A DNA stretch of 64,000 nt from Carposina sasakii (lineage: Eukaryota > Arthropoda > Insecta > Lepidoptera > Carposinidae): the NCBI GenBank assembly GCA_014607495.2, contig CP053154.1:12772001-12836000 (forward strand), given 5' to 3'. Positions 45,991 to 57,670 of the stretch are shown piece by piece (position 1 is the first letter of the stretch; the number at the start of each line of letters is the position of its first letter). The translations under genes were made by a program, and so were the position numbers. A model generated the notes under the pieces. It saw only the letters and a list, made by a program, of their open reading frames with translations, ran no database searches and was not told the DNA's origin.

Positions 45991-46250
45991 GACGGCCGAT
46001 TGGTCTAGTAGGTAGTGACCCTGCTTGCGACGCCCTACCGGGATTCGAACCCAGGACCTATCCTTCGAATCCCGGTAGGTGAAAACATTTATATGATGAA
46101 TATAGACGTTTGTTTCGAGTCTTGGATGTTTCTATACTTACCTATGTATTTATTTACCGTTCCTTTAGTACCCACGACACAAGGCTTTAGGGATCTTATT
46201 GTGGGACATAGTGTATGAATATTTATTTATTATTATTATTGATTATGTAG
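45991..46250 (+). mobile_element. tRNA-derived SINE, second family, with inverted box B
   Basis: Head GACGGCCGATTGGTCTAGTA (box A region) and a body ending in ATTATTATTATTG. In place of the normal box B segment it has CCTACCGGGATTCGAA (46034-46049) and the complement TTCGAATCCCGGTAGG (46064-46079), a 16-bp perfect inverted repeat. Same family, opposite strand: 46785-47021. Confidence 0.8.
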
Positions 46251-46784
46251 ATATGTGTAATTTGCACACCTCTGCGCCAACCCCTTTGGGGATGTTAGGC
46301 GGGACCATACGAATGTATTCAATGAATGTTAATTGCATTTTACGTAGTAATGAATATAAACTCAAACAGTTACCGCGACAAGTTATAAGTAAGCTCATTA
46401 TTCCAAGTATCTTGTACATTCTCCGTTAAATTGTTGGTTAAATTGCAGTCATTAACTAATACTAGGCTAGAACTGTTTAATTACTACGGGTTAGTTTTCT
46501 GGACACAGATATAGATCTACGGAAACGGCGCTAGTACTTACCTGTTTAGATTAGATAGATTGAGATATTTTTGCGGTAGGAAGTTACTTTCTGGCTTCTA
46601 ATATCAGCTTTTTTAAATAAAAAATAAATGTTTATATAGAAACATCTTAAGAGCAAGACTTTACCAAAGGGAGAAAAAAATAACTACTCTTAATTTAGAA
46701 TACTTCTTTTTTTTTTTTTTTTAGTTAAGTTCTCAGTTGGACTCCATCCAAACTTCAATGTAGGTAATGCAGACGTCTTTTTTT
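46251..46784. other. No gene seen
   Basis: AT-rich; a poly-T run near 46707-46722; nothing else recognised. Confidence 0.5.
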
Positions 46785-47021
46785 AAATTTTTATTTACAC
46801 ACTACACAACACATTAACCTAGTCCCACACTAAGATCCCTAAGGTCTTGTGTCATGGGTACTAAGCAACGGTATATAAAAACATAGATAAGTATAGAAAC
46901 ACCCATGACTCGGAAACAAACATTGATATTCATCATACCAATGTTTGCACCTACCGGGATTCGAACCCAGGACCTATGGCGTGGCAAGCAGGGTCACTAC
47001 CTACTAGACCAGTCGGCCGTC
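46785..47021 (-). mobile_element. tRNA-derived SINE, second family, full head
   Basis: On the minus strand: GACGGCCGACTGGTCTAGTA, box B GGTTCGAATCCCGGTAGG, and the body with ATGGGTGTTTCTATACTTAT, ACACAAGACCTTAGGGATCT. It lies about 540 bp from its inverted partner. Confidence 0.8.
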
Positions 47022-48690
47022 ATACTTACGATGATTAATAAATCTAATCTCGTATACTTATATACCAATTGAAAAACTGTTTATTGGTACCAAATTACAG
47101 ACACTAGAAAAATAGAGGCCTTGTGGCCTATGCTAGTTAGTTATAACTGTGTTACAGGCTACAATACCAATTACGTCGATGTAACGTTGTTTTAACTACA
47201 AAGTCAAAACAAAACGGTAGTTCACAGCTGTGGTTAAATTGAGGTTTCTATATAGTGCATTCCGCCAATAGACTAACTACCTAAGTAGGAACAAGCGTTA
47301 TCCACCTAAATCTACATCTGTGTTTCTAGTAATACCGTCGGCAGGCGGGTTGTGTTCAATCGCCTATCGCTTAGCTGTATAAATATTTGAACGCAGTTTT
47401 ACGTTGGTGTGATGTAATCTCCAAACATGGTGCACCGTTAGGAAAGAGTGAATGGTATTGAATGAACTGAAGTGCCTTGTCTGCGCCCACAATATTCATT
47501 GTAGTTATTTGTAAGTGTACGAAATTATTTTATCACTGCATGCTGAGTACATAACAAGTTACTAAGTAAGTAAGGCATATGTTACAGAGAGCGCTAGGCA
47601 TAAGAAGATGTCACCAGAACGATCCATAGAGACCTTGGTGCTTAGACGATATTTGGCATCGAACTTCGTTGTCGTAATACTCCCACCATTAGCAGTTCGA
47701 ATAATTCATATTGTGAGCTGAAGAACGCGCGAAAATATAGGCTTCCTATTGGAGTAAACGTGTCTATGACGAACCTTTGTCGCTTCAACCAAGAAATAGT
47801 GTTATTTATCTAAGGCACCTTTTTCTTTTTATCTATGCTTTATTTATAAGAATCTCTTAGGACCCAGGGGTAACATGTCAGTTTCTTATGAGAGTAGGTA
47901 TGCAGGTCCTTTCATCCACATTGGCACCATCCTCAGATTCTTCTTCAAAGTTTGTATCAGTACCCAATATCCTAGAAAAATCTACTTCTATTAAGTTATT
48001 TACGTCCGGTAACTAGAGGTCCATTCTATTGTGACTCGTGGGAAAGGTCTTAACCTCGCTCCTGATCCGTTTAAGTACAATAAAAATACGTATAATTATC
48101 TTAATGCTATTTTCTTATTGTGATTTAATTGAAGAACGTATATTTACCTATATACTAGATTTGTGGCTGTAGTCGATTCATATCTTTCAGAAGCATATTC
48201 CATAATGTTTGTAAATATGTATCTACTCCAAAGTCATACCCATGGCTATGTGTGTTGTCAAAATGGGGTAAACCTGTACGGCAAGCACAAACCTCTCTCT
48301 AGTTCGTAACGCTAACGTAATACTGTCATATCTCATATATTTTGCTTTCAAGTCGAGAGCATTCATGAGATGTTTATCCATGAGATGGATATCTTACTGA
48401 CGTCCTTTAAAATTAACCAACAGATTACAAGGAGTAAGTGGGGCTAAGTTAATATTTCTATGTTTCGTTTAATATATTTGCAACTTTCTAAAATAAACTT
48501 CGAAAACAGATATAATGGAATATGATATAATGATTCACAGAAGGTATAGCATTTCACAAAATTATGATGTATCTTTAAACAAGAGAACTTTGTAAACAGC
48601 AAGGTGAATATTTCCAAGACTTCTGAAATGTGAGAAAACTCATGTGCTAAAAGTATAGTGTTACTGACTATACATACAAAAGATGTTAGT
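47022..48690. other. No gene seen
   Basis: Unique-looking DNA, nothing recognised. Confidence 0.5.
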
Positions 48691-48815
48691 TACATACATA
48701 CATACATATAATCACGCCTTTATCCCTTACGGGGTAGGCAGAGCACCAAGGGCCGATAGAACCATATGGTGCCGCTTCTGACCAATTTTGAGGGTATAGT
48801 TGAGATGTTAGTTAC
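48691..48815 (-). repeat. (TATG)n-tailed repeat, truncated copy
   Basis: ACATACATACATATAATCACG through GTAGGCAGAGCACCAAGGGC to AGGGTATAGTTGAGATGT. Confidence 0.8.
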
Positions 48816-48833
48816 CAGGAGAAAATTAACTAA

Positions 48834-48962
48834 GCGCCGTTTTTTCCAATTATCAGATAGCCTATAGATAAAGTTTGTGCTGTAATCACTAACTTGCATC
48901 AAGTTTTTAAAAAAGACAGCATCAAAATCGTTTAGCTATCTGACCATTGGAAAAATCGGCAC
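48834..48962. mobile_element. GGCCGATTTTTCC fold-back MITE, copy 5
   Basis: GCGCCGTTTTTTCCAATTAT to CATTGGAAAAATCGGCAC. Each end abuts CTAA / TAAA, a possible short target duplication. Confidence 0.8.
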
Positions 48963-48980
48963 TAAATATCTAAATCGCAT

Positions 48981-49386
48981 TACCTATTGGTTGTTTTAAA
49001 GTGCTTATTGTCACAAGATTGTTACTGACATCTGCACCCGTATGATGAATTTGGTGAGAGTGAGATGTCTCACTTTTTAACGTCAAATCCACAGAGCTAA
49101 GTAATAACTAGACAAGGCAAGTGTTTCTTTCTACTTGGTGTGTAAAAAAGGATTGCAAACCACTTCTATCAGCCCTTATTCATTCAGTCCCGGCTCGAGA
49201 ACGAGTGTCTATTCTAATTCTTAAGTCTATTTTTACATGCAAAGTACATATACTTAGTTTATCTAGTTATTAATAGCTTTGTGAATTTGACGTTTAAAAG
49301 TGAGACATCTCGCTCTCACCAAATTCATCATACGGGAGCAGATTCCGCTATGAAATAGTCTAAAATCTAAAACAACCAGTAGGTAC
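48981..49386. mobile_element. Long-TIR MITE (about 405 bp), single copy here
   Basis: Outer ends TACCTATTGGTTGTTTTA and TAAAACAACCAGTAGGTA are inverted repeats. After a diverged gap there is a strong inner pair, CCCGTATGATGAATTTGGTG (49038 on) against CACCAAATTCATCATACGGG (49317-49336), extending through GTGAGATGTCTCACTTTT. Total mirrored length is over 100 bp. There is no coding sequence. Confidence 0.8.
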
Positions 49387-52300
49387 CTTAAGTAGATGCC
49401 AATATAACAGGTAAAATCATAATAATAAGGTATTACGAGAAAAGAATGTTAGATAAGGTTCGTATCGCCAATTTATTTTCACCGACATTGAAATGGAATT
49501 TTTTAAATAGCGATAAATCGACTACGGTTAAATTCGTCATGATAAGGTCCGATGTCGCAGAATGATTTTAAAATTATTTCTGTTCGTGAGAGAAACGTGA
49601 TTTATATTATTGCCATAATTCTGCCGGGATAGCAGGTGGGAATATAATTATTATTATACATTACATTACATGAGAACATCTTTCAATACGGCGTTGGATT
49701 TCCTTCGTGACTCATATTCTAAAATTTTATTAATGTGTGATATTTTCTTATTTCTTACTATTTTATTGCAAATACTTAAGTACATAAGATTGTATTAATA
49801 ATAAAAATCGATCGTACAGTTACGTTGGTAATACAATTTGTACTGCATGACTTTGACTGCAAACTCAGGACTAACGATGTTCACGTAATGCAGGTACAGT
49901 CAAGCGCAAAAATATTTCACGGTTTTTTCAATAAGCTGAAATTGAAAGCAATTATAGCAAATTACTGGTTACGTGTCGCTCGCAGAACATAATATAGTAT
50001 TTTGCATAATTTCTAGATTAAAATCGTGTCGGTTCAGTTATTATGTTTCGCATAATTAATTTAGAAATTTTATCTCTCTGTTATATAAATTTAAATTTAA
50101 ATATTTCTAGGGGAGCTGGATTGAATCTGCTGATGGATTTTTTCTGTTTTATAAATTATTCAAACTTCAACTATTGCGTAACAAAGTAGGTACTTAATTA
50201 TAAGTATTATATAATTTAATTCATTGTGTTAGTAGCGAAAGATATAAAAACTTTCAACCTATAATCATGTTTGATATAAGCAGTATCAAATAATATTTGA
50301 TTCATGCTAAGCAGGTAGGTACTTGCCTGCATCACATAATAAAATTACCTATAATTCCAGTTAATTTTCAATAAATTTATATATTAGAATAGATAGCCTT
50401 AAATTGAGAAGTTAAAAAATGACAGTTGTTTTTATAGGCATTTTGTCCAGTATTTAGTACAGTTATGTACAAAAAGGTGCGCATCCGCCGGCCAGAGAAT
50501 TCGTACATAGATAGAATCGTGACCAAACGAGAACAAGTCAACGACCCCGTCTTGTAACTTCTTACTTTATCTAGATACGAATTTGTCAACGAAAAGTATA
50601 TAAAATCGACATTTTGCATTGTCAAAGAATGAACCGTGAAGTAGAATGGAATCATTCAGTTCTTAAAATAATAATAAAAAAAATGTTGTATGACGAAAGA
50701 AAAATCTAAAGATAAAATTTATCAAAAGCAATTTTCCTAGGTAAGCGAGTCTTACGTATTTTTAAATTCAGGAAGCATCCAAATAACACTCGAAATGAAT
50801 TTTAAAAAAATTTCCCCTCACTGTACTAATATCTTACACAATTTTTCACAATCAACAATTCTACCCATAAGAATTATAAAAATGCAATAAAAGCCAATAA
50901 AGTAAATACAATGGGTGAAAATGATGATGTAAGCGATGCAAATGATGTGGCCCAACCGCCCATAGTGGGCCTTGTGGGCGGACTGGGCATTCATGCTAAA
51001 CAGTGAGCAATAGGAAGTGCCCACAACTTAATTACCAGTCAAACAACCCACAGTAACATTGATTTTTTAAATAACCACAGACCTTTTAGGGTAAAGAGAA
51101 TTTTTAAACTGTATTTAAACCATTTCTGACAAATGGGAACGGAACGATTAAGTGGATTGGATTAGTTTAATTTAGTCAGAAATAATAAGCTCAAATTATT
51201 CGTAATACAGAGCATGCTGTCTGTAATATAAACCTACACAATTTATTTGACCTACAATTAACTCAAAGGATAGGTACATTATATTTATTGAAAAAAAAAT
51301 CGATTCGATCATTGGAAAGCTGTATAAAGCATATTGAATCCCAGTGTAGAAAGAAAGGGTCAACATTTTGTTGTCTTCTTTAATTCAATTATAGCAACGG
51401 AAGGCTAATGAATTTCTGTCGATGAGTTCACTACTCGTACCTGACGGCGCTATTGGTCATACGATTGTTAACACAATTGTTTGACTGAAAATATGTACAT
51501 AAAATGTCTAAACAAAATCTAGCTAGCATATCTAGAGGTATTACCACAGAGGTATGTACTGCTTATCCAGTCGGTGCCGGTACGAATTTATAGCATTTTA
51601 TATCGAGGTTGTTATCTGTATCTGCAGCGATTGTAGCTGCAGAAACAATAGTGTACACAAAAAGTCGATTAAAGTTACCATTCCTGTTGATCTCTGTCGG
51701 AATTCTTCGCGAGATGTAACTGAGAGATAATTATTTGGCTCGAACACATTTTTTTTCTAATAATATATAGGAAAAATTTTAACGTTTTTGAGCTGTAGAA
51801 ATAATTAACGAGACATAATAGTCTTTATTTATTCGATTAATGGATAAAACAATAATAAATGTAATTAACTTTCCGTTACACAATATTCAATAAAACGCGT
51901 TATTTTTACCTATAACTATAAACATTTAAACAATCGATATAGAAGACAATATCAACTTTACGACAAACATTAAAGGCAAAAAAAACAAAGAGATCCATTA
52001 GGGTTAATGCATCATTTGATTTTCTAATTAAATCTTCATCGAATCTCCATCAGTATCAAGTACTGTTAGTTTTTACAATCTAGAATCTTCTACTGCTAAG
52101 ACAGAGTAGGTTAATTATTTCCCATCACGATTCTTACTATCGCCAGTCGGTCCGGACAATGGCCCTATTCTATTCTGCCCTTCAATTTTTTAATAGGCTT
52201 TTTTACAACACGTCAAATATGTAATAAGATACTGGTCCCCGCAAGGTTGACCGGTTCGCCAGTTTTTGTTGAGAACTGATTTATTGGCTCGAGCCTGTGC

Positions 52301-52940
52301 TCTAAAATTAAGTGTTACTTGATTGTATTACATCAGTGATATCTAAAGCTAGTATTTAGTTTGGAATACATATTAGTCATTATTGTCTAGCCTTTAGATA
52401 TCTTATAAATATTATTAAGAGAATGGAAAAAAAAATTCACCCGAGTCTTTTAGATGTCTGTCTTGATTTAACATTATATTCCTACTCATTTGTATTATTT
52501 AATGTGTATTACAAATTTACTAGTTATTATATTGCAATAGGAATGCAAAAGTTTTATAAAATAAATTACGTATCAGTAGAACCGTACCTATTAATAACTT
52601 TACAGTATTAAAAACTCAATGGTTTCAATTTCAATACAAATCCCATGAGAAATAGTAAAATGTTTGATTTTACTCAGGATCAAATATCAACAAACCATAA
52701 AGGAAATGCTGTTAACGTGTGAAGAATTAACATTGACCAGGCTCACGATCACGTGTTTGTTACAACAACTACTTACCGATAACGCGGCGAGTACATATCG
52801 ATACATGTGAGTTTCTAGGTCGCACTTTCTTTCTGCTATCTCCCATCGTATCAATGTCAGTATTGAATAACGCGTTTTCGTATCAGTTGTTCGAAATAGG
52901 ACTTAGTTTAAAGGTAGACCTGAATTTTGATCAATCAATT
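49387..52940. other. Long interval without a gene
   Basis: AT-rich unique-looking DNA. Minus ORFs at 50377 (92 codons) and 50818 (68 codons) have no recognisable family or exon signals. A short SINE-like AAAAATTCACCCGAGT fragment lies at 52430-52446. Confidence 0.45.
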
Positions 52941-53120
52941 ATGTTTTCTATTTGAATTAAATGCCTTCCATAAGTTTAATTGAAATACGCAAGACGACAT
53001 AAAATTGTAACAAAAAACTATCTGCTATTCATGTTTGCTATTTTAATTAAATGCCTTCCATAAGTTTAATTGAAATACGTAAGACGACATAAAATTGTAA
53101 CAAAAAACTATCTGCCAGAT
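52941..53120 (+). repeat. 90-bp tandem duplication
   Basis: Two adjacent units (52941-53030 and 53031-53120) sharing AAATGCCTTCCATAAGTTTA and GACGACATAAAATTGTAACA at exact 90-base spacing, nearly identical. Confidence 0.95.
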
Positions 53121-53212
53121 AGCAGAATAAAAAACACAGAAAATCTTGAGAAGTTTTTCTACGAAAATTAGAATGGCTAGGTTTCCTCATGTGAACTTTA
53201 GTTAATCTGAAA

Positions 53213-53340
53213 GGGCCGATTTTTCCAACGGTCAGCAGATCTAAAGGATAAATTTGGTGCTGTTTTTCTTTAAAACTTGATCAAGTTAGAGACAGCATCG
53301 ACTTTATCCTTGATAGATAGGTACTGATAAAATTAGCCCT
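53213..53340. mobile_element. GGCCGATTTTTCC fold-back MITE, copy 6
   Basis: GGGCCGATTTTTCCAACGGT at left; ACTTGATCAAGTTAGAGACA and ACTTTATCCTTGATAGATAG at right, ending AAATTAGCCCTTA. Confidence 0.8.
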
Positions 53341-54877
53341 TAGTTTAGAAAGCTAACAGTCGACTCCTGTTTGTCCAGCAGATCAACCGAACGTCAGCAG
53401 AGAGGGAGAATGTTAGTAATCAGATCTGTTTGTCCGTCAGAGGGCATGCTAATGAACAGGTCGCGTTGCTTCGGACGTGAGGGTCCCGTTGTGATAGGCA
53501 ACATTCTAAAGTGCACAGTAAATATACAGTAATACTACTATTTCTACGATTTCATTGGAAAATCTTGCGCTTTAACAGAATTTGTATGTTACTTTTGCCG
53601 ATAAAGTTATCCTGTTATTTGAGGCAGCAACTGAGGAGAAGAATTATTTTTTAATAATTCATATACACACGACTGTCTCCCCAAAAAGGATTAGCCAGAA
53701 CTACAGGATCATAGAGAAGAGCCCTCTGTCACCTTTAGCATTATTTTCAACAGGTAAAGATGATATAAAAAGATAAAGAATAGATGTAGTTGATGTCTAT
53801 ACATATAACCATAAACCATCTACTTAGATAGATAGATAGATAGATTTTTATTGTCATAACTGGGTACATACATTTGTTGATACATATTTAATTTTTGATC
53901 CAACAGTTTGTCCATTTCGTACGTACAATAGTCATATACATTATATAATATTAAATAAGTTATTCCTAAGTTATTCATTGTTAGAGTTCATGTTTACAAT
54001 TATAAAATTTAAAACAGTTCAGTAAAAATTATCACATTTTAAACATCAATTTTACAGGCGACTGTACCCGGATACTTGTGCTATGAAGCACTACATTTCC
54101 GACGTTTCAACCTGAGCAGTTTCAGTCTTTGTAGATTTTCATCGATATCATTAAAATTGATGTAAGTATAACACAAAAAAAAAAATCCTCAAAATTATAA
54201 ACTATTCCTGTTTTCTATAAATATTCGAGATTAGGTAGGTACTTATAATGAATTTACGTATGCAATGGAAGCAAAGTTTGTAATATACATATTTAAGAAT
54301 AATTTGAGAAAAGGCCTCTGTAATAGAACTGTCGATAATAATAAACTGATAATAATAATCCTGAACATTAAGTAACTTGTGGACCCTGCCCTTATTATGA
54401 CCCTGTGAAGTAAAATGTAGTGCGAATTACTAAGGTACCTAAAAAGTTAAAACTGGCAAATGTTGTTTTTTGGAACATATAGGTATTTTATGATGAACTA
54501 ATGAACGGGAATAGAATAACTTATGTTTTCGCTGTAACCTTTGTCATCGTGTGTACCTGTCGGTCTCACTGTACGGTATCGATTGCGACTTCCGACGGAG
54601 CCAAGGGTGGTTTTAGCCAATAAAGATAGAGTTACCTCAATTACATCCTCTATATTTTGTTTCGCTAATGTCATCATGACATAAAATTTTGCATTTAGGT
54701 AATGTCAGCTAGTCATAGCTAGCGTTCAAATAATCTTGTTAGAAGTTTGTTAGATTTAGAAAATCTTTTTGCATTTGACAGCGCAAATATTAAAGGAAAT
54801 TTCTTATTCCCGGATTAATTTCGTTTTGTTATTGGACTTTTCGGACGGAAAAAGGAAATAACTATAAATATATTATA
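53341..54877. other. No gene seen; small simple repeat
   Basis: A (GATA)4-5 run lies at 53826-53845, followed by TTTTTATTGTCATAACTGGG, a possible retroelement tail. A faint second (CATA)-linked repeat is at 53660-53720. No gene recognised. Confidence 0.45.
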
Positions 54878-54985
54878 TACCCTCAAAATTTGTTCAGAAG
54901 TGGCACCATGTGGTTCTATCGGCACTTGGTGCTCTGCCTACCCCGTAAGGGATACAGGCGTGATTGTATGTACCTATATGTATAT
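54878..54985 (+). repeat. (TATG)n-tailed repeat, truncated copy
   Basis: TACCCTCAAAATTTGTTCAG through GTGGTTCTATCGGCACTTGG and CCCCGTAAGGGATACAGGCG to GTATGTACCTATATGTATAT. The overlapping 64-codon ORF is repeat-derived. Confidence 0.78.
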
Positions 54986-55444
54986 TATTTGTACGAATAG
55001 TATGAACATCTTAGGAATATTTCCAGACCAATGTATTAAACTATACTTTATAGGCGCTGTCTGTCATGTATGTCATCTCTATCTACATATATAGAGATAC
55101 ATGAAACCCATGTTCCCCAATCATATGGTTTACTAATATTACAGACTAACTGTGATCATAAGTACTCAGTTTCATGTTCTAAACGATTATTAATATTAAA
55201 CCTATACCTAATTAAAAATCCGACGCCTTTCGCAACCTCTTTAAGCATAATAAATAACTTTATATACGACCATTACATTTCGGAGTTCGGACAGACAGTG
55301 CACATTGTGAAAGGCGAAGTGAGCAAAAACACAATCATTAATTGCTTAATAGTCTGGACTAAGATGTAGAATATTTTATGATATGATATAGAAGTAAAGA
55401 GTAGGTAGATGGTGCTATATTGAAAGCTAATCTACTATTTTAAT
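54986..55444. other. No gene seen
   Basis: A 99-codon ORF at 55070-55369 is unrecognised and lacks exon signals. Confidence 0.4.
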
Positions 55445-55745
55445 ATGTATATATACATACATAGATACATATAATCGCGCATTTATCCCTTACAGGGTAG
55501 GCAGAGCACCACGGGCCGATAGTACCACATGGTGCCACTTCTGACCAATTTTGAGGGTATAGTTGAGATGTACAAGTTCGGTTAGTAGTGATAGGTCAGC
55601 CCATCGCCTACAAAATACCAAGACCCTCTTGGCCCTCCACTGACTTGTACAGTATGCCCGGGAAAAGAAGCAGCTGTAATATTATACGTTTGTTTTATTT
55701 TTCTTTTTTATGCGTTTTTTACGAGCAGCATGAAGAATCCAGACC
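55445..55745 (-). repeat. (TATG)n-tailed repeat, full-length copy
   Basis: ACATACATAGATACATATAA, CCTTACAGGGTAGGCAGAGC and GTATGCCCGGGAAAAGAAGC, then a T-rich tract and GAGCAGCATGAAGAATCC. Confidence 0.8.
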
Positions 55746-57469
55746 AGCATAGAATATGTATAATGTAGGTTTTTAGAATATGGGATATACGCAAACATGA
55801 CACAGTATTGTACAAGTTTTATAGTTTTTCATGCAAGTTCCAAAAACGTAAGAGTGACCAAAGACGTTTGAGTTAATTCTTAAGATCTTGACTTGATACT
55901 ATGAAGCCTAAAGTTTTGCACATGCTTTTTTTTCTTTGAGAGCTTGAAAGCAATAAAACAGCAGATAATTTTTAAAGATCTAACTAAGTTGTTTAGAAAA
56001 GTACGATAGGTAGTTATACTTCACGATCATGACATCAGTTACCTACAAAGCTCGCGTTTGCAAAATTGCGTTCATAGCTCTAAATAGTAGTGATTAATAT
56101 GTCATAAGGCTTAGCATACATTACAAAACTCAACGTTACGCAATTAACTAGAACGTAAGGTTGGGGTCATAAGGTTATGCCACTTATGCCGTAAAGCAAA
56201 CTAATCAAACATCAAGTGTGGCATGTTGTTTTTGCGGTTTTGTAATACAATTTCTTATTTTTGTCTTTGAGTAAGCAACAGCAGATTCGATACCCTCCCA
56301 GGGTTAGTTATGGATACCGTAAGAGAAACAGATTAAATTGGATGACAAAGCTTTTTCTAAGATTTTATTGAATTTTTAAAAGAAACTAAATTTTTATTAT
56401 GAGATAACTTTAAATACAGCCTGTATGTAGGGATTAATTGATTCTACATAGCTTCATAGCTGGGATAAAATATTTTGTTGATGTTAAGGATTTATAATAC
56501 CGTTTAGATTTGATCAAGGTAATTAACGAATGTGCTAAATAAAGTTTTCCAATTGAGGGGAATGTTTCTATAACTTCGACGATCTTCGACAACTTCGATG
56601 TCGTTTCTAAAATTTTAATTGTAACATCGTCTAAAGGTGTTATTTTTCCTGGTTAAATTCCTAGGTACAAAATTGCGGTAAAAGTTAGTTATTGTTATTC
56701 TAGATAACCAGTTAGTTTATCATATTTGGGCTTTATTTATGCATTGTAATTCCATAGGTACCAATACCTAACAACATTCATCGTAAGATATGTAGTTACT
56801 AAAAAATAAATAGGTAGGTCCTATCTATTGGATATAGAAATTGTTATATCGATAAGAATGTTTTATTGAACTTTGTAGTGGTATGATTAACTAGGTATAT
56901 ACCTATTGCGTATCAATTTTATATGACAAAACATACCTTATCACATTTTTTTTATTAATTATTCAGTTTTATAATAATTGGATAGAACCCGAGGGCAATT
57001 TATAAATGGCAAAGTTGGCTGGTTATGAATTAAAAACTTTTTGAGACCTACCCTCCGGCAAAAACCTTATGTGTTGCAATTCGTGCAAAACATCGAAATA
57101 GTCCGAGGTTTTTACTTTGCCAAAGAAGTAAAATAAAAACCACATCCTTAAAAGGCTTACTTAAGTACATCTAGTTTTATTATAAAAACAGTGGTTGATA
57201 AAAAATGTTTGAGCTAAATTATCTTCGACATTATCATTGCTTACTGCAGTCAATCTATCTATCAAAAGTTTATCAATTATTATTAATTAAATATAAATAA
57301 GTAAAAAAATCTGTACATACCACTAAAACCTCGCAATGAGAAAAAAATCCAAGTTATGGGAGCACTAAAACAGGTTTTCACTCTCACTATTTAATTGTAG
57401 TTAAATATTAAATACGCACACAAAATCTGTTATCGCACTCAAAGCACACGTGGAAGAAGGTTTATTTCG
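55746..57469. other. No gene seen
   Basis: AT-rich unique-looking DNA, nothing recognised. Confidence 0.5.
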
Positions 57470-57670
57470 CGAATATTAACTCAAACGAGCGATATTTACG
57501 CGGGAATAAGCGGCGGCAAGTGCACGTCTTGCCCCTCGCGCTTATCAAACACGACTGGTGAGTGAATGGGAACGAACGAATAAGCCGACTGGAATGCGGC
57601 GCTGACCGAATGATTCGACAAAACCGGCTCGACGGTCCTTGGAAAATGGAAAATTAACCGAAGCTAACAA
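57470..57670. promoter_or_regulatory. CpG-rich unique block, candidate promoter or untranslated exon
   Basis: A sharp local rise in GC and CpG in an AT-rich setting (GCGGGAATAAGCGGCGGCAA, CGGCGCTGACCG). It holds a consensus-like donor CTGGTGAGTG on the plus strand near 57558. It is about 18 kb upstream of the Shank exon on the minus strand, where an upstream non-coding exon must exist. The link is speculation. Confidence 0.25.
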
